Source: JASLQO01 sp002327525 (GTDB lineage Bacteria; Pseudomonadota; Gammaproteobacteria; Pseudomonadales; Azotimanducaceae). Taken from it: DNA of 64,000 bases. The notes under the pieces are model-generated. The model was given only the letters and a program-made list of their open reading frames with translations. It did not search any database and was not told the DNA's origin. This document shows, one piece after another, positions 1 to 9,613 of the stretch (the first letter of the stretch is position 1; each line of letters starts with the position of its first letter). Position numbers and translations under genes: made by a program. The DNA is taken from the NCBI GenBank assembly GCA_030744435.1, contig JASLQO010000011.1:219962-283961 (forward strand). Direction: 5' to 3'.

Positions 1-1
1 T

Positions 2-1252
2 CTGTTCACCTGTTCGGCGCACTTCTGGGCGGGACGCGCACTTGACGACATCATTACCGTCGAACTGCGCGATACCGATGTGCTCGGTATGCCACCCCCT
101 TTCATAGACGAGCGTAGAGCACTGGTGAGGCAAACCTACGGCGACGGGAGAACGCGCACCGCTGTATTCAGGCCTTCCATGGGTTGCACCATCCTCCCCC
201 TGCACTGGAGTGAAGCCCAGATTCCAGATCTGCCCGGCATCGAACTACCACCCCCACCCGATCTCCGGGAGCAGCCTTTTCCCGCGGGCGACCTGGCCCA
301 CCCGCGCCCCGGGCGCAAACTACGTGCCGTGCTCAACGATGCCCTGGACGGGCGCACCTACGGCGAAGGAACCATCACAGCAGGCGTGGTGATCGTCGAG
401 GATAGGCACATAGTCGCCGAAACCTACGGCGATGGTTTTGGCATCCACACCGGCTACCGTACCTGGTCCACGGCCAAGAGCATAAGCGCCACACTCATCG
501 GCATCGCGGCCGACGGGGGGGTGATGGATCTGGATGCACCCGCACCCATCCCAGAGTGGAACTGGCCGGGGGATGCGCGGCACGCCATCACACCAAAGCA
601 TCTGCTGTGGATGTCGAGCGGTCTCTGGAGCGAGGGTGCCAACACCAACGCCGTATATTTCGGCGGCCAGGATGCCATCAGCTCCGCGACCGGCACGCCT
701 CTGGAAGTCGAGCCCAACACACGCTGGAAATATGCCAACAACGACACGCTGGCACTGTTGCGCGGCCTGAGGGCCGCTCTCGGCGACGATCATGGGTATC
801 TGCGGTTTCCGTACGACAAGCTGCTGCATCGCATCGGCATGTATCACACGCGCATGGAAACCGATCACCTCGGCAACTTCATCGGTTCCAGCCAGGTTTA
901 CACCACCGCCCGCGATCTCGCTCGATTCGGCTTGCTGTATCTGAACGACGGCCGGTGGGAGGGCGATCGCATTCTACCGGAGGGCTGGACCCGGTTCGTA
1001 TCCACGCCTGCTCCGGCAACCCGGATCGAGGGTTTCGCTGCAACCGGCCAGCACGGTTACGGAGCTCAATTCTGGCTATTCGACAATATCGATGGCATCC
1101 CACCCGATACGTACACAACGGCTGGCAACAAGGGCCAGTACGCGACCATCGTTCCGGCAAGAAACCTGGTGATTGTACGCACTGGTGTCGATCCTCAAGG
1201 TTTGCGCTGGAATCATGTATCATTCGTGAAGGACGTTCTCGCGACCCTTTAG
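2..1252 (+). CDS. Serine hydrolase, class C beta-lactamase/PBP-like fold (5' end outside window)
   Basis: The frame is open from the first bases of the window, so the true start lies upstream; a GTG at 80 is only an internal candidate. The N-terminal text before it (CSAHFWAGRALDDI) fits this family, supporting a 5'-truncated view. Counting from the GTG, the catalytic Ser-x-x-Lys is S130-T-A-K133 and the second motif is Y218-A-N220, followed by a Gly-rich GNKGQ stretch in place of the KTG box. These are the hallmarks of secreted serine hydrolases related to AmpC and esterase EstB. The substrate cannot be told; esterase or D-amino peptidase activity is as likely as beta-lactam hydrolysis. It ends 18 bases before the next gene on the same strand. 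Confidence 0.85.
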   Translation: MFTCSAHFWAGRALDDIITVELRDTDVLGMPPPFIDERRALVRQTYGDGRTRTAVFRPSMGCTILPLHWSEAQIPDLPGIELPPPPDLREQPFPAGDLAHPRPGRKLRAVLNDALDGRTYGEGTITAGVVIVEDRHIVAETYGDGFGIHTGYRTWSTAKSISATLIGIAADGGVMDLDAPAPIPEWNWPGDARHAITPKHLLWMSSGLWSEGANTNAVYFGGQDAISSATGTPLEVEPNTRWKYANNDTLALLRGLRAALGDDHGYLRFPYDKLLHRIGMYHTRMETDHLGNFIGSSQVYTTARDLARFGLLYLNDGRWEGDRILPEGWTRFVSTPAPATRIEGFAATGQHGYGAQFWLFDNIDGIPPDTYTTAGNKGQYATIVPARNLVIVRTGVDPQGLRWNHVSFVKDVLATL

Positions 1253-1270
1253 AGTGCTGTCCGAAGCAAC

Positions 1271-2617
1271 GTGACGAACGCCGGGCGTCCTGGGGGAAAC
1301 GTGCAGGAATTCGAGTTGTTCAAGCAACTGGTACGGTACGGAGAACTGACCATCATCGATCATGATGGCCGGCACTACAGATTTGGGCACACTTCCACCC
1401 GGCACGACGAACCCCGAGCCAGCTGGCGCCTCACCAAACCAGGCGTGGTTGCCCACATACTCGCCAATCCGCTCATGAACCTGGGCGAAAGCTACCTCGA
1501 CGGGCGCTGGGACGTCGCCGAAGGTTCTCTGCACGATCTGTTGTCGATCCTGCGAACCAACCTCGAAACGGCCGTCACGGCCAACAGCACTCGTGCGCTC
1601 CTCTCCAAGGCCGCGGGCCAACTGCTGCAATCCTGGAACGGTATTCGCGCAAGTTATCGCAACATCAGCCACCACTACGATCTCGACGAGGCCCTGTTTC
1701 GTGCATGCCTCGATGAAGACATGCACTATTCATGTGCATACTACTCGCGCCCGGACATGACGCTCGACCAAGCACAGCGCGCCAAGTGCGACCTCATCGC
1801 GGCGAAGCTATGTCTCGAATCAGGCCAACACGTGCTCGACATCGGTTGTGGCTGGGGCAGCCTCCCCATCGCGCTGGCAGAACGCTTCGGCGTGCGCGTC
1901 ACAGGCCTCACCTTATCGCGCGAGCAGCTGCGCACCGCGCGCGCCAGGATCAGAGGAGCCGGACTCGAAAAACTGATCGACATCCATCAAATGGACTACC
2001 GCGAACACTCCGGTCGGTATGACCGCGTCGTATCGGTGGGCATGTTCGAACATGTGGGCAAGCGCAACCACACCACCTTCATGCGCAAGGTGTCCGACTG
2101 TCTCACCTCCGATGGCATCGCACTCTTGCATACCATAGGCTCTCGACTGCCACCCGAACCGGTGAACCCCTGGATACGCCGCCATATATTCCCAGGGGGT
2201 TACCTGCCGAGTTTGTCCGAGGTAGCCCAAGCCGTGGAGAAGAGCGGTCTGAATACCACCGATATCGAGATCTGGCGTCAACACTACGCGCTGACGCTTT
2301 CGGCATGGAATGCCAACTTCCAGCGCCATCGAGTACGCTTCGCACGCGAACGAGGTGAGCGTTTCTGCCGCATGTGGGAGTTTTACCTGGTGATATCTCA
2401 GACTGCGTTCGAAGCGGGTATCACCACCGTGCAGCACTGGCAACTGGCTCGCCACCACCTGGCGGTGCCCACCACGCGGCACTACCTCCTGGGAGCGTCT
2501 TCGGCTCCTGCCCTGACACAGCAGCCTCCCGCTCGGGCCGATTCGCTCAGGCCTGCCTCAGCCGGGTCAGGAGACAGCGCCAGGCGCCCAGCAACCCGGG
2601 CTGCTGATCCTGAATAA
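1271..2617 (+). CDS. cfa: Cyclopropane-fatty-acyl-phospholipid synthase family methyltransferase
   Basis: Transfers a methylene group from S-adenosylmethionine to unsaturated acyl chains of membrane phospholipids, if it acts like characterised Cfa enzymes. Seen: GTG start; family signature ISHHYD (about 132-137), MHYSCAYY (151-158) and SAM motif I VLDIGCGWGS (188-197), then FEHVGKRN around 260. Length 448 aa is slightly above the usual 380-430. The extra residues are a low-complexity tail after about 410, and that tail runs into the convergent glucokinase gene (71-base overlap), so the stop may have been extended by mutation. SAM-binding motif and family assignment are clear; the lipid product is inferred. 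Confidence 0.85.
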   Translation: MTNAGRPGGNVQEFELFKQLVRYGELTIIDHDGRHYRFGHTSTRHDEPRASWRLTKPGVVAHILANPLMNLGESYLDGRWDVAEGSLHDLLSILRTNLETAVTANSTRALLSKAAGQLLQSWNGIRASYRNISHHYDLDEALFRACLDEDMHYSCAYYSRPDMTLDQAQRAKCDLIAAKLCLESGQHVLDIGCGWGSLPIALAERFGVRVTGLTLSREQLRTARARIRGAGLEKLIDIHQMDYREHSGRYDRVVSVGMFEHVGKRNHTTFMRKVSDCLTSDGIALLHTIGSRLPPEPVNPWIRRHIFPGGYLPSLSEVAQAVEKSGLNTTDIEIWRQHYALTLSAWNANFQRHRVRFARERGERFCRMWEFYLVISQTAFEAGITTVQHWQLARHHLAVPTTRHYLLGASSAPALTQQPPARADSLRPASAGSGDSARRPATRAADPE

Positions 2618-3494
2618 GGTAGACCGGGATCGGCTGAATCAGCTGACTGACCGCACCGCGCTCCTCGAAACGTCGCCTGAAGGCACTTTGGGCCAGAAAA
2701 TCGCGTAAGTGCGGGAGGATACCCCCGCCGAGATAGACACCACCCTGCGCACACAGGGTCACCGCCAGGTTACCGGCGGCCGCACCGAGGAAGCCGCAGA
2801 ACAGTTCGAGCGTCTGGTGGCACATGGGATCCGAGATATCGATGCCCGCGGAGGATACCTGTTCGGGCGTCAGATCCTCGGCAGGTGCTCCCCAGATAGC
2901 TGCCACCGCGCGGTACAGGTTGACGAGTCCAGAGCCGCTGAGCACAGTTTCCCAGCAAACATGCTCGAAGCGACTGTGCAATACTCCCACCAGTTCCTGT
3001 TCCAGCGGTGACCCGGCCGCCAGATCCGCATGCCCCCCCTCCGAAGGAACGACCATCCAATCCCGCTCACCAACCGGTACTAGTATGCTCATTCCGAGCC
3101 CCGTACCTGGTCCGAGCAACGCCTTTACCCCGCGCACCTGTTCCGCCTCCCCGCCGAGCCGAAACAGATTGGTGAGATGCGGCACTGCGTGGCCAAGTGC
3201 ACAAAAATCGTTGACAAGGTAGGTGTGCGTTCCGAGTAGCCGCGTGAGCTGATCCGCTTCGAACTCGAGCGAGCCGTTGGTGATGCTGATCCCATCCTCC
3301 GATGCAGGTCCGGCCACGGCCAGACAGGCCCCCGACACTTCCTTCAGATCGAAATGCGTGAGTGCGAACCGCACCAGCTCCACCGCCGAGCCAAAACGTG
3401 CGAGCGGTACTACCTCCTTGGCCAGCAGAGTGCTCTCGGAGGCCACCGCCAGGCGCGCCCACGTTGCCCCGATGTCGCCAACCAGATACTTCAC
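2547..3494 (-). CDS. glk: Glucokinase
   Basis: ATP-dependent phosphorylation of glucose to glucose-6-phosphate in the cytoplasm. Seen: N-terminal phosphate-binding stretch KYLVGDIGATWARLA (D-x-G-x-T-x-x-R kept), LGPGTGLG, and EGGHADLA with the His of the glucose-binding motif. The GTG start at 3494 is chosen because it overlaps the upstream reductase stop as GTGA and places the family's MKYLVGDIG start at residue 1; a longer frame to 3563 would add an Ala-rich, implausible leader. This gives 315 aa, normal for bacterial Glk. The usual GGTN of the motif is GATW here, which is unusual but leaves the core consensus. Translationally coupled to the reductase gene upstream. Confidence 0.85.
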   Translation of the reverse strand: MKYLVGDIGATWARLAVASESTLLAKEVVPLARFGSAVELVRFALTHFDLKEVSGACLAVAGPASEDGISITNGSLEFEADQLTRLLGTHTYLVNDFCALGHAVPHLTNLFRLGGEAEQVRGVKALLGPGTGLGMSILVPVGERDWMVVPSEGGHADLAAGSPLEQELVGVLHSRFEHVCWETVLSGSGLVNLYRAVAAIWGAPAEDLTPEQVSSAGIDISDPMCHQTLELFCGFLGAAAGNLAVTLCAQGGVYLGGGILPHLRDFLAQSAFRRRFEERGAVSQLIQPIPVYLIQDQQPGLLGAWRCLLTRLRQA

Positions 3495-4552
3495 GATGGC
3501 AGCAGCCGCAGTCGCTGCAGTTGCCTGAAATAGCCAAGCAGCATGCTCTCGGTGTCGATGCACTCACCGAAACCGTGTTGGCGAATCTTGATGGTGCTGA
3601 GCAACGTGCTCTGCCCACCTCCCGCGCCGAGGACGGCATCTGCAAACTGCCACGAACTGCCGACGAGGTCCGCCATTCCCTCAATGCGAAGTCCGTGTGT
3701 GCGCGCCAGGTGCATCCAATCGCCTGCATGTTCCGGCATGCTGAGCGCGAGCAGTTCGCGCCTGTCCTCTCCGGGCGGCATGGCGAAATGCTCTGCGATG
3801 GCGGGCCACAATGCCCGCCACTCCAGCACGTCGCCATTAGTGACATTGTAGGTTTCTCCGGCGCATCTCGCGGTGTTGCCCGCCCATTCGATGGCTCGTG
3901 CCAACAGCCGGGCATCGGTGGCCTCCGTGACGAACTGGCCGCCTCCCGGAAAATGCAGCGGTTCGCCCCGTGCGCGCAGTACACACGCGTACACGCCGAG
4001 CGCCAGCGCCATGTTCATCGGGCTGGCGATAGCGATACCGAAAACGATCTGAGGACGCATAATGGAGAACGCGAATCCATCACGAGCCGCACGCTCGCGC
4101 ACCAGGTCCTCCTGATTCCAGTAGAAGTTGCCACCGGCATGGCGCGGCGCACTCTCCTTACCAGGCAGACGCATGGGCCCCACATGTGCGCCGTAGGCCT
4201 TCGTCCCCTGCAACAGCGTGAAGTGCTCCGACGGGCTGACATGGTCCAGCACGTTGCGCAGCATGGCGGTGTTTTCCGCGATCTGCCGATCGTCCTGCCA
4301 GCCGGCTATCAGATCCGAACGTTCCTGCAACGCCGCGTAGACGATATGAGTAACGCCTGTAAACTCATCGACAGCGAAGGTACGTTCGCAGGCTGCGCGG
4401 TCCTGAAGATCGACGCTGGCGAACCGCGCGGCCGTTTCGAAATCTGGTGACCGGCGGCTGACAGCGAGCACCTCAGCCCCCTTTTCGACATAGCATTCGA
4501 CGACCGCCCGCCCGACCAGTCCAAGCCCACCTAGCACAAGTACTTTAATCAT
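3491..4552 (-). CDS. NAD(P)-dependent SDR of the PRISE type (progesterone 5-beta-reductase/iridoid synthase-like)
   Basis: Predicted NAD(P)H-dependent reductase of activated C=C (enone) bonds. Seen: Rossmann motif VLGGLGLVGRAV at residues 5-16; LLQGTKAYGAH, carrying the Lys typical of this branch; and NFYWNQEDLV, carrying the Tyr of the PRISE active-site motif; then SIMRPQIVFG. Length 353 aa is typical. It starts by ATGA overlap with the disrupted gene upstream and ends by GTGA overlap with glk, so the block is one transcription unit. Bacterial members reduce small enones; the physiological substrate is unknown. Assignment to the superfamily is very sure, to PRISE fairly sure. Confidence 0.8.
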   Translation of the reverse strand: MIKVLVLGGLGLVGRAVVECYVEKGAEVLAVSRRSPDFETAARFASVDLQDRAACERTFAVDEFTGVTHIVYAALQERSDLIAGWQDDRQIAENTAMLRNVLDHVSPSEHFTLLQGTKAYGAHVGPMRLPGKESAPRHAGGNFYWNQEDLVRERAARDGFAFSIMRPQIVFGIAIASPMNMALALGVYACVLRARGEPLHFPGGGQFVTEATDARLLARAIEWAGNTARCAGETYNVTNGDVLEWRALWPAIAEHFAMPPGEDRRELLALSMPEHAGDWMHLARTHGLRIEGMADLVGSSWQFADAVLGAGGGQSTLLSTIKIRQHGFGECIDTESMLLGYFRQLQRLRLLPS

Positions 4553-5106
4553 CGGTTCTCAAGATACGGGGAGGCGACGTTGGCGATGATCGAACGAGGT
4601 ACGTTTTCGCCGTCAAACACTACCCTGGTCACGACCCCGATCACGCCAGCCCTCTCGCTGAAGTGATGCCTTTCTAAGCCTCGCACGGCGCTGTCCAGCG
4701 GCTGTGAAAGGCATCCAGCGCTGAATTCATCCGGCGTGGCCGGGAACGCTCTCATCTCCACCGGCCGGGCTGTCCGCGGCGAACCGCGCGTACGCCGCCG
4801 CCGTACCGGCCGCCATCTTGTCTGCGTCGAACGGAATCGACATCTCTGGCGTGAATTCGAGTACGCCCCCTCGGGGGTGTCCAAAAAGCGTACCAACATG
4901 CCGGGATCAAGGTTTTTCGTGAACACATTGCCTTCATCCTTCGACATCGCCATCCCAGCCGCCAGTAACTTGTAGAACCACATCTTGGTTTCAGCCTCAT
5001 CGTGGATCACCGTGTGCCCCTTGTACGTAACGGTCTTGCCACCACCCATGGGTGTGCCGGTGCTCGTGATCACGATCGACGATCGCCCGTCCCCACGGGG
5101 GCCCAT
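4549..5106 (-). pseudogene. Frame-disrupted conserved gene of unknown function
   Basis: One open frame of 185 codons exists, but its middle third (roughly 4740-4860) is Arg-rich and unlike protein, while a neighbouring frame there reads smoothly as EFTPEMSIPFDADKMAAGTA and continues to a stop near 4736. The first 80 residues (with GGGKTVTYKGHTVIHDEAET) and the last 60 (with GVIGVVTRVVFDGENVP) look like real protein. So at least one frameshift and perhaps a fusion of two remnants has happened. I do not recognise the family. It sits between the methyltransferase and the reductase with minimal spacing, and its stop overlaps the reductase start as ATGA, so it was a true operon member. Confidence 0.4.
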
Positions 5107-5109
5107 CGT

Positions 5110-5727
5110 CTACCTCAGGCGCTCGGCCACACCATGCATCATGAAGGCAGCGAACTTCGGCCCCGGCTGATACCCGCTCGAGAATTCCGGGAGCGCGAAT
5201 CCGGCATCCTGCAACAGATCGTCCGGCCGCCGTGTAAGGTGACATCCACCCCCGATGATCTTCCACAAGGGTTCGATACGCCGTTGCCAGCGCTGCACGC
5301 CTGACTCGTCCGACAGCCCGTGTTCGACAAAATACAGACGTCCCCCGGGTTTCAGCACTCTATGCATTTCCCGCACCGCGCGATATGGATTAGGGATGCT
5401 GCACAGCGTCCACGTGCACACGACGTCGTCGAAGCGGCTATCGTCCGCTGGAATCTCCTCACCCGACACCTGCAGGATTTCCACCGGTGCACCGATCGAC
5501 GCTGCACGCTGCTCCGCTTTCTCGATCAGCTCCGCGGCCGGGTCGAGCCCGGTTATCGAAGATACCCGATCAGAATAGTGTTCGAGATTCAGGCCGCTGC
5601 CGATGCCAATCTCAAGCACATCGCCGGAGGCCTGAGGCACGTATTGGGAGCGCAACTCCCGCATCGGCGGCTGGCCGCACGCGGCGTCGATTATTTTCGG
5701 AAGTACGTATCTGGCGTATAGACCCAT
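5110..5727 (-). CDS. Class I SAM-dependent methyltransferase
   Basis: 205 aa, one-domain Rossmann methyltransferase of the Methyltransf_11/METTL7-like kind. Seen: motif I VLEIGIGSGLNLEHY at about 37-51, acidic residue of motif II in TGLDPAAELI, VVCTWTLCSI (motif IV region) and VLKPGGRLYFVEHG (motif VI). The substrate is not predictable; small-molecule thiol or lipid methylation is common for this family. First gene of a minus-strand cluster reading into the broken gene, the PRISE reductase and glucokinase. Start ATG at 5727. Confidence 0.8.
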   Translation of the reverse strand: MGLYARYVLPKIIDAACGQPPMRELRSQYVPQASGDVLEIGIGSGLNLEHYSDRVSSITGLDPAAELIEKAEQRAASIGAPVEILQVSGEEIPADDSRFDDVVCTWTLCSIPNPYRAVREMHRVLKPGGRLYFVEHGLSDESGVQRWQRRIEPLWKIIGGGCHLTRRPDDLLQDAGFALPEFSSGYQPGPKFAAFMMHGVAERLR

Positions 5728-6217
5728 TTCCGCTCTCTCACATCCAACCAGCAGCGGTGGCAGAGCGTACCCTATTCGCCCGTGTCTGCGCCAAAGACAT
5801 CCTCATCGGCGCGCGCTGTTGAGTCGTGCGCTCACCGCTGGCACGAGCCAGGCACGCCAGAAAGTGAAACTGTCGCCTTCCCACCCCGGTGCCGTGACGG
5901 CCCTCTTTGGAAGGAGGCGTAGTCCGCATGCAATATCCGGCAGTCTGCCCCCGAGGTTGAGAGGGCTGCAACACGGCAGTGGCGGACGCGAGAATCGCGT
6001 AAGGGCCCATTCTACGGGGTTTTTTGGACTGCGTTGCGCTTCTTTGCAATATGCCGGATATTCGGGTGAAAGGCCCGTACGCCACGCCGAGCAATAGATA
6101 GTTAATCAGAGGTTCCTATCGTCAACTACAACCCTGTCGCGATGACCAGTTGACCGGAACCCGGGCCGGGACTGTAATCGGAAACGAAACTACGAGCGGC
6201 ACGGCCGCGGGAACAAC
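5728..6217. other. Intergenic region between divergent genes
   Basis: About 490 bases with no convincing gene; the open frames on either strand show no family resemblance and odd composition. It must hold the promoters of the minus-strand methyltransferase block and of the plus-strand carboxylase operon, but no strong -35/-10 pair is evident. A perfect 11-bp inverted repeat (5932-5942 with 6052-6062, AATATCCGGCA) spans 109 bases and might be a regulator site or chance. Base composition falls slightly around 6010-6110. Confidence 0.35.
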
Positions 6218-9200
6218 GTGAAAAAACTGTTGATCGCAAATCGTGGCGAAATCGCCATCCGTATCGCGCGCGCGGCTGCCGAGGCAGGAGTGGAGACCCT
6301 CGCCGTCTTCTCTCCAGAGGATTTCCAATCCGCTCACCTTCGCCACGCCGACGGCGCCCTGTTGCTCGAGGGCAAGGGTGCGCGCGCCTATCTAGACATC
6401 GAGCAACTGGTGCGCATCGCTACCGAAAACGGTTGCGACGCCGTACATCCCGGTTACGGGTTCCTGAGCGAGAACGCGGCCCTTGCTACTGCCATGCAGG
6501 CGGCAGGCATTACCTTTGTCGGCCCGACTCCCCAAACGCTGACCCTGCTCGGTGACAAGGTGGCGGCACGACGCTTGGCAGCGAAAAACGGCGTCCCGCT
6601 GCTGGCGGGATCCGAGGGCGCGGTGAATCTCGAACAGGCGCGCACTTTTTTCGAGTCCCTGGAAGGTGTCTCGATGGTCATCAAGGCGGTGGCCGGAGGC
6701 GGTGGACGCGGTATGCGCGTGGTCTCCAGCGCAAACGATGTGGATGAGGCCTACGCCCGCTGTACATCAGAGGCGGAACTGGCGTTTGGTGATGCGTCCG
6801 TCTACGTGGAGGAGTATCTGCGCGAGGCCCGACACATTGAAGTGCAGATCATCGGTGATGGCCAGGGCGCCGTGAGTCACCTGTGGGAACGGGAGTGTTC
6901 CCTTCAGCGCAGACATCAGAAGCTGGTCGAAATCGCACCCAGTCCCTCTCTCGGTGATGAGCTTCGAGCCGCGCTGACGGACGCCGCAGTCCGGCTCGCA
7001 CGTGCCACCCATTACCGGGGCGTGGGCACAGTGGAGTTCCTGGTCGACAAGACCTCCGACCGGTTCGTGTTCATCGAGGCGAACGCTCGACTGCAGGTCG
7101 AGCACACGGTGACCGAGCAGGTGACCGGCATCGACCTGGTGCTGGCACAACTAGCAATCGCTGAAGGCGAATCGCTTGAGGCCGCAGGACTGCTGCAGGA
7201 GAGTATTGCGCAACCGCGCGGCTTCGCCATCCAGACGCGTATCAACATGGAGACCATGCGCGCGGACGGCAGCACCCGCCCGGCGGGAGGCACCATCAGT
7301 CTCTTCGAACTTCCCACCGGACCCGGTCTGCGTGCCGACACCTATGGATATGCTGGATATACCACCTCGCCCGCCTTTGACTCACTGCTGGCCAAACTCA
7401 TCGTGCATACGGCCAGCTCCGATTTCGAGGCAGCTGCTGCAAAGACTTATCGGGCACTTTGCAACACGCGCATCGAGGGTGTCGCCACCAACCTGGATTT
7501 CCTGAAAGCCCTGGTGGCCGATGAGGACTTCGTGGCTAATCGCGTGCATACCGCATACGTCGACGATCAAGTCGCTCGTCTGGTGGAAGCCTCACGAGTC
7601 ATCCCCGATACAGCCGAGGGCGAACGCACAGGGCCGGCTTTGGCTGGTGCGCGCGTGGACGAAGTGGATCCGCTCGCTGTACTCGATCACGGCAAGTCGG
7701 GAGCCGCCATTGCCGGCAGCGCCCCACAGGCGCTTGCCATGGTAGATGAAGCGCTGCCGGAAGGCATGGCCGCGGTCACTGCGCCCATGCAAGGCACCAT
7801 AGTTCAATTCGACGTGGAACCCGGAGACGACGTATGGCTTGGCAGACAGGTGCTGGTGATGGATGCCATGAAGATGGAACACGTCGTGCATGCCCGACTG
7901 AGTGGCGTTGTGGATCGTCTCGGTGTAGAGGTGGGGGACACCGTGTTCGAGGGACATCCGCTCATCTATCTGCGGGAAATGGACATCGCCCTGCCCGAAG
8001 AGGGCGATGCCGAGGCGTTCGATCTCGACTACATCCGGCCGGACCTTCAGGAAGCCTACGACCGCAAGGCCGCGGGCCACGACGAGAATCGGCCGGAGGC
8101 GGTGGCCAAGCGGCGCAAGACGGGACATCGAACCGCTCGCGAAAATGTAGCCGACCTCTGCGATGAGGGCACATTCGTCGAATACGGTTCTGTGGTGCTG
8201 GCCGCCCAACGCCGCCGGCGCAGCATTCCGGATCTCATCAAAAACACCACTGGCGACGGCATGGTATGCGGTCTCGGCCGGATCAACGGGGACCTGTTCA
8301 CCCCGGACCGTGCGCGCGCCATGGTGATGTCCTACGACTACATGGTTCTCGCCGGTACCCAGGGCGGCAAGAACCATATGAAAAAAGACCGCATGTTCGA
8401 GCTTGCGGAGCAATTCCGCCTGCCCACGGTCCTCTTCGCCGAAGGCGGCGGTGGCCGGCCGGGCGACACCGACGGTTCCGGAGTAGCGGGGCTCGACTGC
8501 TGGGCATTCACCTATTTCGCACGCCTCTCGGGGCTCGTGCCGATTGTCGGTATAACCACCGGGCGCTGTTTCGCGGGCAACGCCGTGCTGCTCGCCTGCT
8601 GCGATGTGATCATTGCAACCGAAGGCTCAAACATCGGTATCGGCGGGCCGGCCATGATAGAAGGCGGTGGGCTGGGTATCTTCACGCCGGAAGAAGTGGG
8701 TCCCATGGACGTACAGGTGCCCAACGGTGTGGTGGACATCGCCGTGAAGGACGAGGCAGAGGCCGTTCTTGTGACCAAGAAATATCTGGCCTACTTCCAG
8801 GGTCCTGTGGAAGATTGGGAAGCACCCGATGTCCGTGAACTGCGCTTCGTGGTGCCGGAAAACCGCCTGCGTTACTACGACATGCGCAAGGTCGTGGAAG
8901 GCATCGCCGATGTGGATTCCGTGCTCGAGATTCGCGAGCACTGGGCAGATGGCATCATCACCGCTTTTATACGTGTAGAAGGCATGCCGATCGGCGTGAT
9001 CGCAAACAATCCCGGGCATCTGTCCGGCGCTATCGATGCCGATGGCGCGGACAAGGGTGCACGCTTCATGCAGCTTTGCGACGCTTTCGACATCCCCATA
9101 CTCAGTCTGTGTGACTGTCCCGGAATCATGGTGGGTCCGGAAATCGAAAAAACTGCACTGGTGCGTCACGCCGGCCGCATGTTCGTGGTAGGAGCCAACA

Positions 9201-9589
9201 TCGACGTACCGCTCATGACCATCATCACGCGCAAGGCTTACGGACTCGGTGCGCAGGCCATGGCCGGGGGCAGCTTCAAGCTACCGCTGTTCTGCGTCAC
9301 CTGGCCCACGGGTGAATTCGGTGGCATGGGGCTTGAGGGTGCTGTGAAACTCGGCTTTCGCAAGGAACTCCAGGCCATCGAGGATCCACAGAAACGCAAG
9401 CAAACCTACGAGGAGATGGTGGAGGGCATGTACGAGCGCGGCAAGGCCGTGAACATGGCCTCCCACTTCGAACTGGACGACGTGATCGATCCGGCGGATT
9501 CGCGGAAGTGGATCGCATCCGCCCTGAGGTCCGTGCCGCACAAGCCCGATCGTGCGCACAAAAAACGGCCCAACGTCGATACCTGGTAG
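6218..9589 (+). CDS. Single-chain biotin-dependent acyl-CoA carboxylase (BC-BCCP-CT)
   Basis: ATP- and bicarbonate-dependent carboxylation of an acyl-CoA, all in one 1123-aa polypeptide. Order: biotin carboxylase (about 1-450; KKLLIANRGEIAIRI at the start, GGGGRGMRVV ATP-grasp loop, FIEANARLQVEHTVTEQ), biotin carboxyl carrier domain (about 515-590) with AMKME and biotinyl Lys552, then both halves of a carboxyltransferase (about 620-1123; GGGGRPGDTDGSG, and later GVIANNPG, CDCPGIMVG, AYGLGAQAMAGG). This order and size match long-chain acyl-CoA carboxylases (LCC type) rather than the split ACC/PCC enzymes usual in proteobacteria. GTG start, first gene of a six-gene operon (24-base gap to the next). 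Substrate specificity is not readable from sequence. Confidence 0.9.
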   Translation: MKKLLIANRGEIAIRIARAAAEAGVETLAVFSPEDFQSAHLRHADGALLLEGKGARAYLDIEQLVRIATENGCDAVHPGYGFLSENAALATAMQAAGITFVGPTPQTLTLLGDKVAARRLAAKNGVPLLAGSEGAVNLEQARTFFESLEGVSMVIKAVAGGGGRGMRVVSSANDVDEAYARCTSEAELAFGDASVYVEEYLREARHIEVQIIGDGQGAVSHLWERECSLQRRHQKLVEIAPSPSLGDELRAALTDAAVRLARATHYRGVGTVEFLVDKTSDRFVFIEANARLQVEHTVTEQVTGIDLVLAQLAIAEGESLEAAGLLQESIAQPRGFAIQTRINMETMRADGSTRPAGGTISLFELPTGPGLRADTYGYAGYTTSPAFDSLLAKLIVHTASSDFEAAAAKTYRALCNTRIEGVATNLDFLKALVADEDFVANRVHTAYVDDQVARLVEASRVIPDTAEGERTGPALAGARVDEVDPLAVLDHGKSGAAIAGSAPQALAMVDEALPEGMAAVTAPMQGTIVQFDVEPGDDVWLGRQVLVMDAMKMEHVVHARLSGVVDRLGVEVGDTVFEGHPLIYLREMDIALPEEGDAEAFDLDYIRPDLQEAYDRKAAGHDENRPEAVAKRRKTGHRTARENVADLCDEGTFVEYGSVVLAAQRRRRSIPDLIKNTTGDGMVCGLGRINGDLFTPDRARAMVMSYDYMVLAGTQGGKNHMKKDRMFELAEQFRLPTVLFAEGGGGRPGDTDGSGVAGLDCWAFTYFARLSGLVPIVGITTGRCFAGNAVLLACCDVIIATEGSNIGIGGPAMIEGGGLGIFTPEEVGPMDVQVPNGVVDIAVKDEAEAVLVTKKYLAYFQGPVEDWEAPDVRELRFVVPENRLRYYDMRKVVEGIADVDSVLEIREHWADGIITAFIRVEGMPIGVIANNPGHLSGAIDADGADKGARFMQLCDAFDIPILSLCDCPGIMVGPEIEKTALVRHAGRMFVVGANIDVPLMTIITRKAYGLGAQAMAGGSFKLPLFCVTWPTGEFGGMGLEGAVKLGFRKELQAIEDPQKRKQTYEEMVEGMYERGKAVNMASHFELDDVIDPADSRKWIASALRSVPHKPDRAHKKRPNVDTW

Positions 9590-9613
9590 AGCGCAACGCA
9601 AGCAGGGGGTGAC

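Noticed and set aside
556..1365. Long plus-strand open frame of 269 codons across the serine hydrolase gene
   Set aside because: Arg/His/Ser-rich shadow of the real gene; no family resemblance.
3450..3494. Glucokinase GATW instead of GGTN as sign of an inactive enzyme
   Set aside because: The D-x-G-x-T-x-x-R phosphate-binding consensus is intact and all other motifs are present.
5738..6097. Overlapping open frames on both strands in the gap before the carboxylase
   Set aside because: No recognisable motifs, poor start sites and composition of non-coding DNA.
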